Shown piece by piece: positions 20,601 to 31,814 of a stretch of 64,000 nt of DNA (within the stretch, counting starts at the first letter, position 1; the number at the start of each line of letters is the position of its first letter). Origin of the DNA: Rhynchopus sp. YZ270_cl-10 (lineage: Eukaryota; Euglenozoa; Diplonemea; Diplonemida; Diplonemidae); NCBI GenBank assembly GCA_964035575.1, contig OZ037905.1, positions 459,001 to 523,000 on the forward strand, in the 5' to 3' direction. The translations under genes and the position numbers were made by a program. Below the pieces are notes generated by a model. That model was not told the DNA's origin and did not search any database. It saw only the letters and a program-made list of their open reading frames with translations.

Positions 20601-21490
20601 TTGTACGAGCAGGCCAGGGGCTCTGCATGCGACACTGCTGCAGGCAGCACGACAGGCCCTGCAGGCTGCGATGGTGTCTCCGAGAGGTCGACCGAGTTTG
20701 CCTTTCGCATCAGCGCAAGCGAGCGGGATGCGCTGAAGTCCTTCGACTCGTAGTCCTTCGACTTAAGCTGCTCGAGCAGCGTACGCGAGAAGTCCTCTAC
20801 TGTCCCCTCCGAGACGCCTTCCTCCTCTTCCAGGTCGTCGTCAGACCCTTCGGCAGGCACATCCGGCGCTTCACGTTCGACAGCCGCCTTCACAGCGTAG
20901 GAAAGAATCCCGTCATCCGCAAGCAGGGCACGAGGCGACGCCACCGGTGTGCCACCCCACCCACGCCCACTCCCGGCACTGACACCAGAGCCTAGTGAAC
21001 GCAGCGCACCACGCGGCGAGGATACCAAGGGTGGGTCACGTGGCGACCGTGGCGACCGCATCCTGGGCATGCTTAGCGGTGTTCCTAAGGCCTGCTTTTC
21101 GGTGCCGTTTGGGCCGACAATTTTGAGCAACGCTGCGATGGGAGCAAGGGGCGGCGACCCAACCCGCGTCCCTGGCTGCAGGCTGGACACATTTGTGGGC
21201 GAGTTGCAGGAGGAGGTGGGCGACAGCCCGCGCGGCACGACATACGGTGGTGACGACTCCCTCAGCAGCGGCTCCGATAACAACGCGACACGCGCCAAGT
21301 TCGAATACCCATTGAGACCACTGGAAAGAGATCCGTTCAGAGGAAACGATGCTGTCTGTGTGTGCACCGGGGGCCGTTTGTTTGCCGTGCGTGGCGAGCT
21401 CGTGCCCAGCAGGCGTGACCGTGGGGACCCCAGCAGGCTGTTTCCCCCGTTTCCATTTCGCAACGGTGTCACCCCAAACCTCTCCCCCAT
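17618..21490 (-). CDS. Phosphoinositide-specific phospholipase C
   Basis: Three exons in matching phase: 21490-18401, 17974-17803 and 17739-17618, about 1128 residues. Order: a long Ser/Pro-rich N-terminus (about 1-340); a helical and EF-hand region (about 440-600; one loop reads DENMNGVLEF); the X half of the TIM barrel (FSSHNTYL with the catalytic His, EIDVWDG, THGRT, LSLEVH); a Ser-rich X-Y linker; the Y half (LPEWKAERL, QHQWSSGVQFAALN, CAGWLLKP); then a C2 domain split by both introns (DPFVEGF | ISGALCDDT, NNGFNPVF, ASIPVTCLRTG). It would cleave PIP2 at the membrane to IP3 and diacylglycerol under Ca2+. No PH domain is evident, as in plant-like or delta-type short forms. A further exon starting near 17455 (acceptor TTTCACAG) is possible after the GTGTGT donor at 17617. 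Confidence 0.9.
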
Positions 21491-22274
21491 GCACTACCCT
21501 GTGGGGACAGCGTTCATTTCCCGCCCAGCTCTGAAAAAAAAAAAAAAAAAGACGAAAAAAAACAAGAGAAAAGAGAGGTGGCGATGTGTGTGCAGAGGAT
21601 TGCTGTGTACAACGGTCCTGCGCGGAATGGGGGGATGGGTGTGGTGGGAAGCGGAGCGATAGTTGGTCTACAAGGTGTGAGGGTTTTGTCGTATTGTTGC
21701 TTGGGTACAAAAAAGAAAAAGCGAATTCGCACATACGGATTTTTTTGGTTGTTTTTGTTTTTTCGTTTTTTTTGAGAACTGGGCTTTTTTTCTGTACGGA
21801 GAGCATACCATCTTCAAGGATGCTCTCTGTCACTAACTGGAGTTTGTTTGTTTTTGTTTGGGTACATTATTTATTTGCGGCCCCTTGGAAAGCATTGGAA
21901 AGCCGTTTTAAAGGCAAAATGTAGGGTTTTTTTTTGAAACAGTTGTGGAGCAACCGAAGATTCTCCACTGTCGACAATCAGTACGTCAACTAAGATAGGA
22001 TCCAGACACAAAACAAATGCCACCCGAAAGACGTTTAAAAAGTTGCGAACACACAAGGATGTGATGCACTCCACGATTGGCGTTTTTTTTTTTTGCTTCT
22101 GGCAACGTGACATCGGATAAACCGCAAGCTTGCGATACTATAATGTACAGAACAGAAATCTTGAAATCCTGCGCACAGTCACAACTCATGGAAACACATC
22201 AGCGCATTCAGTCGTGTGTATGCACAAATTGCCCTGCAGCCGATAAAAGATAACAATAAAAAGGACTCCAATCA
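21491..22274. other. PLC upstream region and 3' flank of the PH-like gene; nothing else seen
   Basis: It contains A/T homopolymers of up to 18 and no supported exon. Confidence 0.5.
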
Positions 22275-25200
22275 TTACAATCCGTTGATCGTTGCCGCCA
22301 GCTTCATTCTGCTAATTGGGATCGCTTCTTGGCAGGTCCTGTTTCAAAAAAAAATGAGAATGTGAACTGCTAAAACCATACCTCCCTTCAGGAAGCGACA
22401 GGTCAAACGACGCCGCGTCCAAATGGTACTCATTTTGCACACGAATGTTGCGTCCTGTGTGTGTGAGGATGTTGTGTTTATTGTTGGTGCACATGGAAAG
22501 GCTTCTTTCGCATCCCACAAGGCATACCTGTTGCGACTCTGTATGCAGAGCAGAGGACGAGAAGCATCATGCGTATCGACTCCCCGTGGACAAGGCGCAG
22601 CATGAGGTCGCATTGGGAAGGGCAGCGCAGGACAAGGGAGACCTGTCCAAGCTGCTCGGCAGGGCGTTCTGTGCCGCGTGGTGTAGGGAGGGAGAGCGAG
22701 GCAGGAGCAAGGCCTTCGCCGTGGTCGACGCGGAGTTCGGTGATGTCCTCCAGAGGCAGGCACGCCACGATCGTGACGTTCGCCGCAAGTAAGTATACAC
22801 AGCGTGGGGACAGAAGCAAGATGCGCGACGGCTCCGCAGGCTTGTGTGCAAGCACCTTCCGCACATACCCTGCCCAGAGGATGTCCGGCTGGTGCTCGTC
22901 CTCATACAACGCAGCCAAGTCGCGCTGCAGCATCGGATCCAAAGATGGGAACGACACAAGAGGGAGGCCCGTCGCCTCATCAGTGGGCACGCTCCCAGGT
23001 GTGCCCAGGAGGCCCTGTGGGAGAACCGGAACGTTCGCATGGCGGACCTTCCTTGGGGAGATGACCGGTGTGAAGAAGGGTGCCTTCTCAGGGGTGTGTA
23101 TGTTGTTCAGCAGCGGGATGAACGGCTTCTGCGGTGTCGCAGGCGTGCCCGAAGCACTGTCGACAGTGGAGGTGGAGTCCGAGCACTGTGCAGACGACGT
23201 GGACGTAGAAGTCGATGCCGAGTGTGGCGACGGCTTCTCATGACCCTCATAGTCACAGCGCATGTCGTTGTTGATGTCCGACTCCGACTTGATAGTGTCC
23301 CCCAATGGAAGCTCCCTTGGCGACGCATTGTCCTCCTTGCTGCCGTTCGTCAGGCGCGCAAGCACTTTCAGAAAGTCGTCGATCTTCTGTATCTTCGCGT
23401 TCTTCCCGGGCACAGTCGGGGTGAAAATGAAGTAGTCCTCAACACAATAGTCTGGCATCGACGAGCGTGACGTCGGCGGCCCGTCCATGCCAAAGCGTGA
23501 GTGCATCGTCGAGACAGGAGACGTCAGTGGCGGGTTGTCGCTTTCGAACTTGTCGTCCGCACGCAGCTCCAAACGCACTTCGCACCGCGTCGGTCCGTGG
23601 CGTGTCGTCTCCAGCTTGGAGATAATCCCTCTGCGAAGAGGGCTAGAGAAGCTCGAGCTCGCGCACAAACTGGGCACCTGCCCCGTCGTCGCAGCAGCAT
23701 CAAAGTCAAGGTCAAAGCACTTCGCAACAATCTCAATGTCGTACTTCTTATGAGTCAGCTTGATTTTGGAGTCTGTCAGATACATAATGTATATGTCATG
23801 CGACGCGCGTGGGCTTGCCGCCGTCGTGAGTGTGTCGTTGTACGAAAGCTCGTCGGCCCCACTGCGCTTCCGCTCGATCATCTCATCCTCCTCCTCGACG
23901 GGGAACAGGTTCAAGCAGCTCTTGTCGAAGAAGCCCATGACCTCGCTTGCCCAGTGCAGTGTGTCCGACCCGCCGTTGCTGATCATGGGGAGCGACACAT
24001 CGAGACCAGAGAAGCTCGCGATTGTGGAGGTCCTGGTTCTGTTACTGTACCAGGTAGGTGTCGTAATAGCTCCAATGCCCACCCGAGGCGTGTTCGAAGA
24101 CGAGGACGGGTAGCCCGGCAGCTTCAGGGACTGGTGTCCTAGGCCACCGCCGCCTCCTCCCGAGGCTGTCCCGAAAGATGTGTTACGGCGTGCATCCATC
24201 AGAGACCTGCTCCCGTTTGTCATAAGCGAGTTTGCTGCCTCTGGCGGGGAGAGGACTGCGTCCATCTTATCCTCTGGACCCCTTGCAGGCGGCGACGCCA
24301 GCAGGTCGGAACGTGGCGAGGTCATCTGCCCTGCAACAGGACAGGTGGACTGCCCCGACGACCGCCCGCCTGTGTCGGGTGGGTTGCCTTCCAACGTCTG
24401 CGAATGCTTTGAGTGCATCAGGATGGAACCCTCAGAGGAGATCGACTGCAGGTCCGACGTGCTTGCACCCAGCTGCCGTGCAGACGTCACTGTGATCTGC
24501 AGGTCAGCGTCCACCGCATCCACCTCTGGGACACGGAAGGAGATCTCCACCTCCTCGTCCCTGTTGAGGCCCATAGACGACATCGACGCATTCTCCCTCA
24601 CATCGCCGAAGGACCGAAGAGGCCTGTGGTCGGGTGACGCAGAGGCAGAGCGGCTCTCGTCGCCGCTCTCATCCACCTCTGCTGTGATCGGAAGCGGCGG
24701 GCATGCAATGAACGCAGGGGGCTCCACCAGGGAGTAGCCATTCAGGGGGTTCGACACACCGTCGATGCGCTGGATCGGTTTGAACAGCAGGCTCAACGTA
24801 CGGTGCAGAACCCTTGTCGGCTCCTTCACCACCAGGTCGTACTCCATCGGGACCTTGAAAAGAATGTGTTCATCGCGCGTCACAGACACAGTTGTGATCA
24901 TGTCTAATGGAATGCACCGTGTGATCGCGACGTCCGAGGTGCGTCCTACGTAGACTGCGTTGCACGTCAGGATGAGGAGACGTTTCGAATGGGTGTCCGA
25001 CATCAGACGCTCGCGCCGCCACATCCACCCAGCCCAGAGGATTTCAGGGCGCTGGCGGAATTGGTAGAAAACGCTGAGGCTGCTGCGCAGGTCTGCAGAA
25101 GGGATGTCATGCAGTGCAAATCGCGGGAGTCGTGCGCGCTCGGGAGCAGGGGCGAGGTGTGACCGCTTCCACTTAGCCCGGAACGCTGGCTCAAAACTGT

Positions 25201-25483
25201 CATCCTTTGTGCGGATCGCGAGGTCAGCGCTGCGATGCTTGACCATATACCATCCATCCTCGTATTTAAGGAACTTCCCGATAGACGACAAAGGGATGTG
25301 CCGTACAAGCACCTCATCCTCAGCCACAATGATCAACGCACTGTCGGATATCAAGCACGTCCGTTTCGAGACCAGGGTCGGGTTGCCATGCTTCTGCTCC
25401 ACGTCGCCCACCCAAAAAGGGCCTTTCCGTGCCCCTCCTCTGGTGGCGCCATTCACGCCGGCCGCCTTCTGCAAGGTTTGCAT
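22275..25483 (-). CDS. Large protein with repeated PH-like (myosin-TH1-like) domains
   Basis: Three exons: 25483-22528, 22454-22382 and 22338-22275. All junctions are GT..AG in phase, giving about 1030 residues. At least three similar modules are visible. The first spans residues 35-100 (TCLISDSALIIV, ending AIRTKD). The second spans about 145-240 (EILWAGWMWRRE, LLILTCNAVYVG, IPLDMITTV). The third spans about 870-985 (DILWAGYVRKVL, ILLLSPRCVYLL, LPLEDITEL). The pattern of a readout strand, LLLT..x.Y and a I.L..I.. strand is that of PH/TH1-type lipid-binding folds. The middle (about 250-560 and 700-830) is Ser-rich and disordered. A membrane-associated scaffold is likely, but no catalytic motif is visible. 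The start at 25483 is the first Met. Confidence 0.6.
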
Positions 25484-25789
25484 ACGTTTCTGCGCGGGTG
25501 TGACATCGGGGGCCCTGTGTGCTGCCGTAGTACCACAGAGAACGCGCCTTGGCCGTGGACAAAGTAGATATTAAGAAAGACAAAAAGAAGTAGAGGGGGG
25601 ACCGCAGCGGTGTGTGTGGCTTAGAGGGGGTATGGAGGGGGGGATATTGAGGTGTACAGAAGAGCGGGAGAGAGGGGTTAACAAAGAAGTTGGTTAAAAA
25701 AAATTGGTTGGTTGGTTCCTCGTATGTTGGCATTATGTGAAAAATAGAAAACGACAGGGAAGCAAAATTAGATACTGGTGGAAGTGGGT

Positions 25790-26869
25790 TCAAGACAGGT
25801 GTGAGATGTCAACAATGTTAACACCCTCATCCCCTGCGTACATCACCACACCACCACAGCTGCTGATTGCAACACCGTAACAATCGCCTGTCACAAATTC
25901 ACGGTGCAAGAGTTGCTTCCCTGTTGAGATGGACCACAAAAATAATATTTCAGAAGTGTGGGCAGCAACAACATCGTTGGACACAGCAACATCCGTCCAG
26001 TACTTTGCTGAGACGTCTTCAAATACACATTCACCTGTTTCGATGTTCCAGACACGCACACCGTTGTTGCAACACGCTGCAATGAAACGCTGGTTTGGTG
26101 TCAGTGACACACACACAACATCAGAAGGGCATGTCAGAACAAGCACCTCCACCCCTGTCGTGTAGTCGCAGATGGTGACGTCTTTGTTGTGGCCAAACAT
26201 CACCCTGTCGCCTGCCACAAGCATCACGAACGCGCACCTCACAATGTGGCTCCATTCGTGCACAAGAGCGCCTGTTGCAATGTCCCACACCTGCAAACCC
26301 TTGTTCTTGCAGCACGACAACAGCTTTGTTCCACAGGATGGCCATGCTGTGGCCCACCTCACACCACCTTCTTCATCTCCAAAGGAGTGCTTCAATGCAC
26401 CTGTCTTCACGTCATGAACTTCAGCACACTGTGTGTTCTTGTTGAGACATGAGATCCACTCACTGCACGGTGAGAAGGATGGGTTAGAAGTTGCGTTTGC
26501 AGGGAAGCTGCACAGACACGTATGTGTTTCCGTGTCGAAGATGGACACACCACTCTCGCGATCCATCACTGCAAGGTACCTGTCACACGGGGAGAGTGTG
26601 AGGGAGTGTGCACCCGAAGGTATCACCCCAGGAGTGATGTTGGCACCAGTGCAGTACAACTCAACGGCACATCCCTCATCCATCTCCGTGTCGCAGATGC
26701 GCAAGTCGTCGTTGCCGATGTCGCCACCGCCTCTCATCCGCACACCAACATGCCGAGCACGTGGCACGCCAAGCTCCGCAACAAGCTTCCCCTTCACCTG
26801 TGCAAGGGTGGCGCTCCTGTCCACTTCTATCACACAGCTTGCAGACTCGAAGTGTCCTGTGATGTCCAT
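25790..26869 (-). CDS. UBL-WD40 family protein, copy C
   Basis: 359 codons. It is the last gene of the five-gene array in transcription order. Its stop lies 306 nt before the start of the PH-like gene. Blade 4 closes TICDYTTGV, with Cys where every paralogue has Trp, and the next segment reads WPSCGT instead of WSPCGT, so this propeller may be less tightly constrained. Blade 3 has an extra residue (DEEGGVRW). The patch sequences are IPSGAHS, MDRESG, NATSNP, LNKNTQ and EFVTGDC. The last motif is VNIVDISHLS. Confidence 0.85.
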   Translation of the reverse strand: MDITGHFESASCVIEVDRSATLAQVKGKLVAELGVPRARHVGVRMRGGGDIGNDDLRICDTEMDEGCAVELYCTGANITPGVIPSGAHSLTLSPCDRYLAVMDRESGVSIFDTETHTCLCSFPANATSNPSFSPCSEWISCLNKNTQCAEVHDVKTGALKHSFGDEEGGVRWATAWPSCGTKLLSCCKNKGLQVWDIATGALVHEWSHIVRCAFVMLVAGDRVMFGHNKDVTICDYTTGVEVLVLTCPSDVVCVSLTPNQRFIAACCNNGVRVWNIETGECVFEDVSAKYWTDVAVSNDVVAAHTSEILFLWSISTGKQLLHREFVTGDCYGVAISSCGGVVMYAGDEGVNIVDISHLS

Positions 26870-27021
26870 GTTCAGGGGGTGTAACTCTGTTCTGTGGGGA
26901 CAGGTGTGTGGGGAGGGCAGGAAGAAGAGGTGTGTGGGGAGGCATTGCGACCAGCAGACGTGGCAGCAGGACTGCGGCAATGTGCGTCATAGATGTGTGG
27001 AGGGCGTTTGTGTTGCGTTCA

Positions 27022-27083
27022 AGAGTTCTCCTGTCCACTTCTATCACACAGTTTGCAGACTCGAAGTGTCCTGTGATGTCCAT
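27022..27083 (-). pseudogene. 5'-end remnant of a UBL-WD40 gene
   Basis: The start codon and about 17 codons of the UBL, with one Ser-to-Asn change (FESANCVIE), break off into unrelated DNA at 27022. The conserved upstream block precedes it. It is the counterpart of the 3' remnant at 8690-8752. Confidence 0.65.
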
Positions 27084-27364
27084 GTTCAGGGGGTGTGACT
27101 CTGTTCTGTGGGGACAGGTGTGGTGCTGTGGGATGTGTTTCCAGACAAATGGTTGCTTTTTTTATCATCCACATTCATGGGGGGTAACTTCTTTATGTAG
27201 GGACAGCTGTGGGGAGGGCAGGAAGAAGAGGGGTGTGGTGGTGTTTGTGAAGGAAACGAGACATGTGCATCTATCTTTACGTATCTTCCTGCATGGAGTT
27301 ACCCAGGCAAGGTGCAGGAAAGGGAAGCAAAGTTAGATGGCACCTTTCCGTTGTGGAAATGGGT

Positions 27365-28453
27365 TCAAGACAGGTGTGAGATGTCAACAATCTCAACACC
27401 CTTATCCCTGCCGTACATCAGCACACCACCACAGCTGCTGATAGCAAGGCCGTAACTGTTCTCGCTACCAACGACACGGTGCAAGAGTTGCTTCCCTGTT
27501 GAGATGGACCACACACAGAACAGATCACACGTGCAGACAGCAACAGTGTCGTTGGACACAGCAACATCAGTCCAGCCTTTTTCTGAGCTTCCAGAGTTGT
27601 CTTCAAATACACATTCACCTGTTTCAATGTTCCAGACACGCACAGACATGCCCGAACACGCTGCAATGAAACGCTGGTTTGGTGACAGTGTCACATAATT
27701 AACCTCAGAAGGGCATGTCAGAACAAGCACCTCCACCCCTGTCGTGTAGTCCCAGATAGTGACATCTTTGCTGTTGTTGCCAAACATCGCCACCTTGTCG
27801 CCTGCCACAACCATCACGTGCATGCACTTCACAATGTGGCTCCATTCATGCACAAGAACGCCTGTTGCAATGTCCCACACCTGCAAACCCTTGTTCCTGC
27901 AGCACGACAACAGCTTTGTTCCACAGGGTGACCATGCCGCGGACGACCTCTCGTCACCTGCATCTCCAAAGGAGTGCTTCAATGCACCTGTCCTCACGTG
28001 ACTAACTTCAGCACATTGCGAATTTATACATGAGATCCACTCACCACACGGTGAGAATGCTGGGTTGAAAGAAAAGTTGCAAGAGAGGCAACACACGCAC
28101 TCATGTGTTTCCGTGTCGCAGATGACTGTATCCTCCTCACGTACCACTGCAAGGTACCTGTCACACGGGGAGAGTGTAAGCGAGAACGCGAACTTCGAAC
28201 GTGGGATCACCCCAGGAGTGATGTTGGCACCAGTGCAGTACAGCTCAACGGCACATCCCTCATCCATCGCCGTGTCGCAGATGCGCAAGTCGTCGTTGCC
28301 GATGTCGCCACCGCCTCTCATCCGCACACCAACATGCCGAGCACGTGGCACGCCAAGCTCCGCAACAAGCTTCCCCTTCACCTGTGCAAGGGTGGCGCTC
28401 CTGTCCACTTCTATCACACAGCTTGCAGACTCGAAGTGTCCTGTGATGTCCAT
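27365..28453 (-). CDS. UBL-WD40 family protein, copy D
   Basis: 362 codons. UBL change TEMDEGC to TAMDEGC. Blade 1 is shortened (REEDTVICDTETHE lacks the usual SIF). Blade 2 is shorter by about two residues and closes AEVSHVRTGA. Blade 5/6 has an insertion (DNSGSSEKGW). The patches are IPRSKFAFS, CNFSFNP, SGMSVR, TCDLFC and VVGSENS. All seven blades can be traced. Spacing to copy C is 495 nt, which contains the 5' remnant. Confidence 0.85.
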   Translation of the reverse strand: MDITGHFESASCVIEVDRSATLAQVKGKLVAELGVPRARHVGVRMRGGGDIGNDDLRICDTAMDEGCAVELYCTGANITPGVIPRSKFAFSLTLSPCDRYLAVVREEDTVICDTETHECVCCLSCNFSFNPAFSPCGEWISCINSQCAEVSHVRTGALKHSFGDAGDERSSAAWSPCGTKLLSCCRNKGLQVWDIATGVLVHEWSHIVKCMHVMVVAGDKVAMFGNNSKDVTIWDYTTGVEVLVLTCPSEVNYVTLSPNQRFIAACSGMSVRVWNIETGECVFEDNSGSSEKGWTDVAVSNDTVAVCTCDLFCVWSISTGKQLLHRVVGSENSYGLAISSCGGVLMYGRDKGVEIVDISHLS

Positions 28454-28753
28454 GTTCAGGGGGTGTAACTCTGTTCTGTGGGGACAGGTGTGTGGGGAGG
28501 GCAGGAAGAAGAGGGGTGGGGTGGTGTTTGTGAAAGAAAACGAGATGTGTTGTCATTTGCAAAAACAAGAGAGATAACTCCTCACCCAGTTAGAGGTCCC
28601 CCCACCTTCCCACGAGGTCTCCATTGCTAACCCACTCCCACAACGAGAGACATGTGCATTTATCTTCACGTTCCTTCCTGCGTGGAGTTACCCAGGCAAG
28701 GTGCAGGAAAGGGAAGCAAAGTTAGATGGCACCTTTACGTTGTGTAAATGGGT

Positions 28754-29833
28754 TCAAGACAGGTGTGAGATGTCAACAATCTCAACACCCTCATCCCCTG
28801 CATACATCACCACACCACCACAGCTGCTGATTGCAACACCGTAAGAATCGCATTTCACAAATTCACGGTGCAAGAGTTGCTTCCCTGTTGAGATGGACCA
28901 CAAACATAATATATCAGAAGTGTGGGCAGCAACAATATCGTTCGACACAGCAACATCTGTCCATCCCTTTTCTGAGTCGTCTTCAAATACACATTCACCT
29001 GTTTCGATGTTCCAGACACGCACACCGTTGTTGCAACACGCTGCAATGAAACGCTGGTTTGGTGACAGTGACACACACGCAACATCAGAAGGGCATGTCA
29101 GAACAAGCACCTCCACCCCTGTCGTGTAGTCCCAGATGGTGACGTCTTTGTTGTGGCCAAAAATCACCCTGTCGCCTGCCACAACCATCACGAACGCGTA
29201 CTTCACAATGTGATCCCATTCCTGCACAACAACGCCCGTTGCAATGTCCCACACCTGCAAACCCTTGTTCTTGCACCACGACAACAGCTTTGTTCCACAG
29301 GGTGACCATGCCGTGGTCTTCCTCTCATCACCTTCATCTCCAAAGGAGTGCTTCAATGCACCTGTCTTCACGTCATGAACTTCAGCACACTTCGTGTCCT
29401 TGTTGGCGGATGAGATCCATTGACTGCAAGGTGAGAAGGATGGGTTGCCGGCATGGCCTGCAAGGAACCAGCACAGACGCTCATGTGTTTCTGTGTCGAA
29501 GATGGACACAACAGCCTGGACATCCATCACAGCAAGGTACCTGTCACACGGGGAGAGTGTGAGGGAGTGTGGGTCCTGCGCAGGGATCACCCCAGGAGTG
29601 ATGTTGGCACCAGTGCAGTACAGCTCAACGGCACATCCCTCATCCATCTCCGTGTCGCAGATGCGCAAGTCGTCGTTGCCGATGTCGCCACCGCCTCTCA
29701 TCCGCACACCAACATGCCGAGCACGTGGCACGCCAAGCTCCGCAACAAGCTTCCCCTTCACCTGTGCAAGGGTGGCGTTCCCGTCCACTTCTATCACACA
29801 GCTTGCAGACTCGAAGTGTCCTGTGATGTCCAT
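28754..29833 (-). CDS. UBL-WD40 family protein, copy E
   Basis: 359 codons. The UBL reads VDGNATLAQ where the others have VDRSATLAQ, the only change in an otherwise identical domain. The propeller is closest to copy C in blades 4-7 (CNNGVRVWN, EFVKCDS) but keeps the blade 4 Trp. The distinct patches are IPAQDPHS, MDVQAV, LAGHAGNP and ANKDTK. Spacing to copy D is 300 nt. Confidence 0.85.
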   Translation of the reverse strand: MDITGHFESASCVIEVDGNATLAQVKGKLVAELGVPRARHVGVRMRGGGDIGNDDLRICDTEMDEGCAVELYCTGANITPGVIPAQDPHSLTLSPCDRYLAVMDVQAVVSIFDTETHERLCWFLAGHAGNPSFSPCSQWISSANKDTKCAEVHDVKTGALKHSFGDEGDERKTTAWSPCGTKLLSWCKNKGLQVWDIATGVVVQEWDHIVKYAFVMVVAGDRVIFGHNKDVTIWDYTTGVEVLVLTCPSDVACVSLSPNQRFIAACCNNGVRVWNIETGECVFEDDSEKGWTDVAVSNDIVAAHTSDILCLWSISTGKQLLHREFVKCDSYGVAISSCGGVVMYAGDEGVEIVDISHLS

Positions 29834-29905
29834 GTTCAGGGGGTGTAACTCTGTTCTGTGGGGTCAGGTGTGTGGGGAGGGCAGGAAGAAGAGTGTTTGT
29901 GAAGG

Positions 29906-30512
29906 AAACGAGACATGTGCATCTATCTTTACGTATCTTCCCGCGTGGAGTTACCCAGGCAAGGTGTGGGCGGGGAGTTTTGACAGTGGAGGAGCTTATG
30001 AAGAAGGCTTACACAGAGCACAGACGACGTGTGCAAAAAGACGTACTGGGTGCATGTTGCAAAAAAAAAAAAAAACACACACACAGTTGGATCATTGGGT
30101 GCAAATATGCGTAGTCTGTAAACAGCATATTGCGTCTTCAACGGTCTTGCAGGAACACAAAGTCGATAGCTATTTTCCCAAATATATATATTCCATATTT
30201 TCCGGAAATTGTTCAGAAAAGTGCATATGATGTTATCGAATATCGATGCATGACATACACATCTAAATGGGTCCGGACATATGTATACACGGGGGGGAGG
30301 TAGGTATGAAAAAAGCTCGTTGCATTCCCACTATCGTTTCCGCTGCGCTCTCACTACGTTCCCATTCCATTCGGGTTTCTCTTACTCTAAAAAATAGAAA
30401 AAGGGAGGAGGGTGCGGGAGGGTGGAACTAAAGTCAGGAGGAACGCAAAGGGTTGTAGGCTAGTTGGCAGTCCAATAAAGGAGAAGTGCGAATGTGACTG
30501 CAGTCGTGCAAT
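29906..30512. other. Insertion within the tandem array; no gene recognised
   Basis: The spacer between copies F and E departs from the common spacer at about 29970. It holds a run of A, a CA microsatellite, T/A-rich DNA and a CT-rich tract. Close to 30430-30520 it regains the block gggttgtaggctagttggca, also seen at 8890-8920 beside the remnant copy. Confidence 0.4.
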
Positions 30513-31619
30513 TCAAGACAGGTGTGAGATGTCAACAATATCAACACCCTCCTCCCTACCGTGCACCACCACACCACCACAGCTGCTGATCGCAACACCG
30601 AAAGCATCGTTGGACACAACAACCTCAAATTCACGATGCAAGAGGCGCTTCCCTGTTGAGATGGACCACAAATACAATGTGGTGGAAGCGTAGGCAGCAA
30701 CAACGTCGTTGGACACAGCAACATTCCTCCAGTTGATCCTGTGTTCTGCGACGTCTTCAAATACACATTCACCTGTTTCGATGTCCCAGACACGCACACA
30801 TTTGTTGCAAGACGCTGCAATGAAACGCTGGTTTGGCGACAGTGCCAAATGACCAATATCAGAAGGGCATGTCAGAACAAGCACCTCCACCCCTGTCGTG
30901 TAGTCCCAGATGGTGATCTGTTTGCAGCTCCTGTAGCCAAACATCGCCACCTTTTCGCCTGACACAAGCATCATGTCCTCGCACCTCACAATGTGGTCCC
31001 ATTCATGCACAACAACACCTGTTGCAATGTCCCACACCTGCAAACCCTTCCTGCAGTACGACAACAGCTTTGTTCCACAGGGTGACCATGCTGTGGCCCA
31101 CCTCTCATCACCTTCATCTCCAAAGGAGTGCTTCAATGCACCTGTCTCCACATGACGAACTTCAGCACACCCCGTGTCCTTGTTTTTCACGGATGAGATC
31201 CACTCACCGCACGGTGAGAATACTGGGATGAAACAATAGTCGCAAGGGAAGCTGTACAGAAGCTCGTGTGTTTCTGTGTCGAAGATTAACACACCATTCA
31301 CGCGATACAGCGCTGCAAGGTACCTGTCACACGGGGAGAGTGTGAGGGAACAGGACTTCTCCAAAGTTTGTATCAGCCCAGGAGTGATGTTGGCATCAGT
31401 GTAGTACAGCTCAACGGCACATCCCTCATCCATCTCCGTGTCGCAGATGCGCAAGCCGTCGTTGCCGATGTCGCCACCGCCTTTCATCCGCACACCAACA
31501 TGCCGAGCACGTGGCACGCCAAGCTCCGCAACAAGCTTCCCCTTCACCTGTGCAAGGGTGGCGCTCCTGTCCACTTCTATCACACAGCTTGCAGACTCGA
31601 AGTGTCCTGTGATGTCCAT
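30513..31619 (-). CDS. UBL-WD40 family protein, copy F
   Basis: 368 codons, the longest and most divergent member. The UBL carries MKGGGDIGNDGLR (two changes). Blade 5 closes VRVWDIETGE, the linker is TDANITPG, and blades 6 and 7 are lengthened (EDVAEHRINWRN; EFEVVVSNDAFG). The patches are IQTLEKSCS, LYRVNG, CDYCFIP, VKNKDTG and STTLYL. Its 3' flank is the inserted DNA at 29.9-30.5 kb rather than the usual spacer. Confidence 0.85.
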   Translation of the reverse strand: MDITGHFESASCVIEVDRSATLAQVKGKLVAELGVPRARHVGVRMKGGGDIGNDGLRICDTEMDEGCAVELYYTDANITPGLIQTLEKSCSLTLSPCDRYLAALYRVNGVLIFDTETHELLYSFPCDYCFIPVFSPCGEWISSVKNKDTGCAEVRHVETGALKHSFGDEGDERWATAWSPCGTKLLSYCRKGLQVWDIATGVVVHEWDHIVRCEDMMLVSGEKVAMFGYRSCKQITIWDYTTGVEVLVLTCPSDIGHLALSPNQRFIAASCNKCVRVWDIETGECVFEDVAEHRINWRNVAVSNDVVAAYASTTLYLWSISTGKRLLHREFEVVVSNDAFGVAISSCGGVVVHGREEGVDIVDISHLS

Positions 31620-31814
31620 GTTCAGGGGGTGTGACTCTGTTCTGTGGGGACAGGTGTGTGGGGAGGGCAGGAAGAAGAGGGGTGGGGTGGTGTTTGTGAA
31701 AGGAAACGAGACATGTGCATCTATCTTTACGTATCTTCCTGCATGGAGTTACCCAGGCAAGGTGCAGGAAAGGGAAGCAAAGTTAGATGGCACCTTTCCT
31801 TTGTGGACATGGGT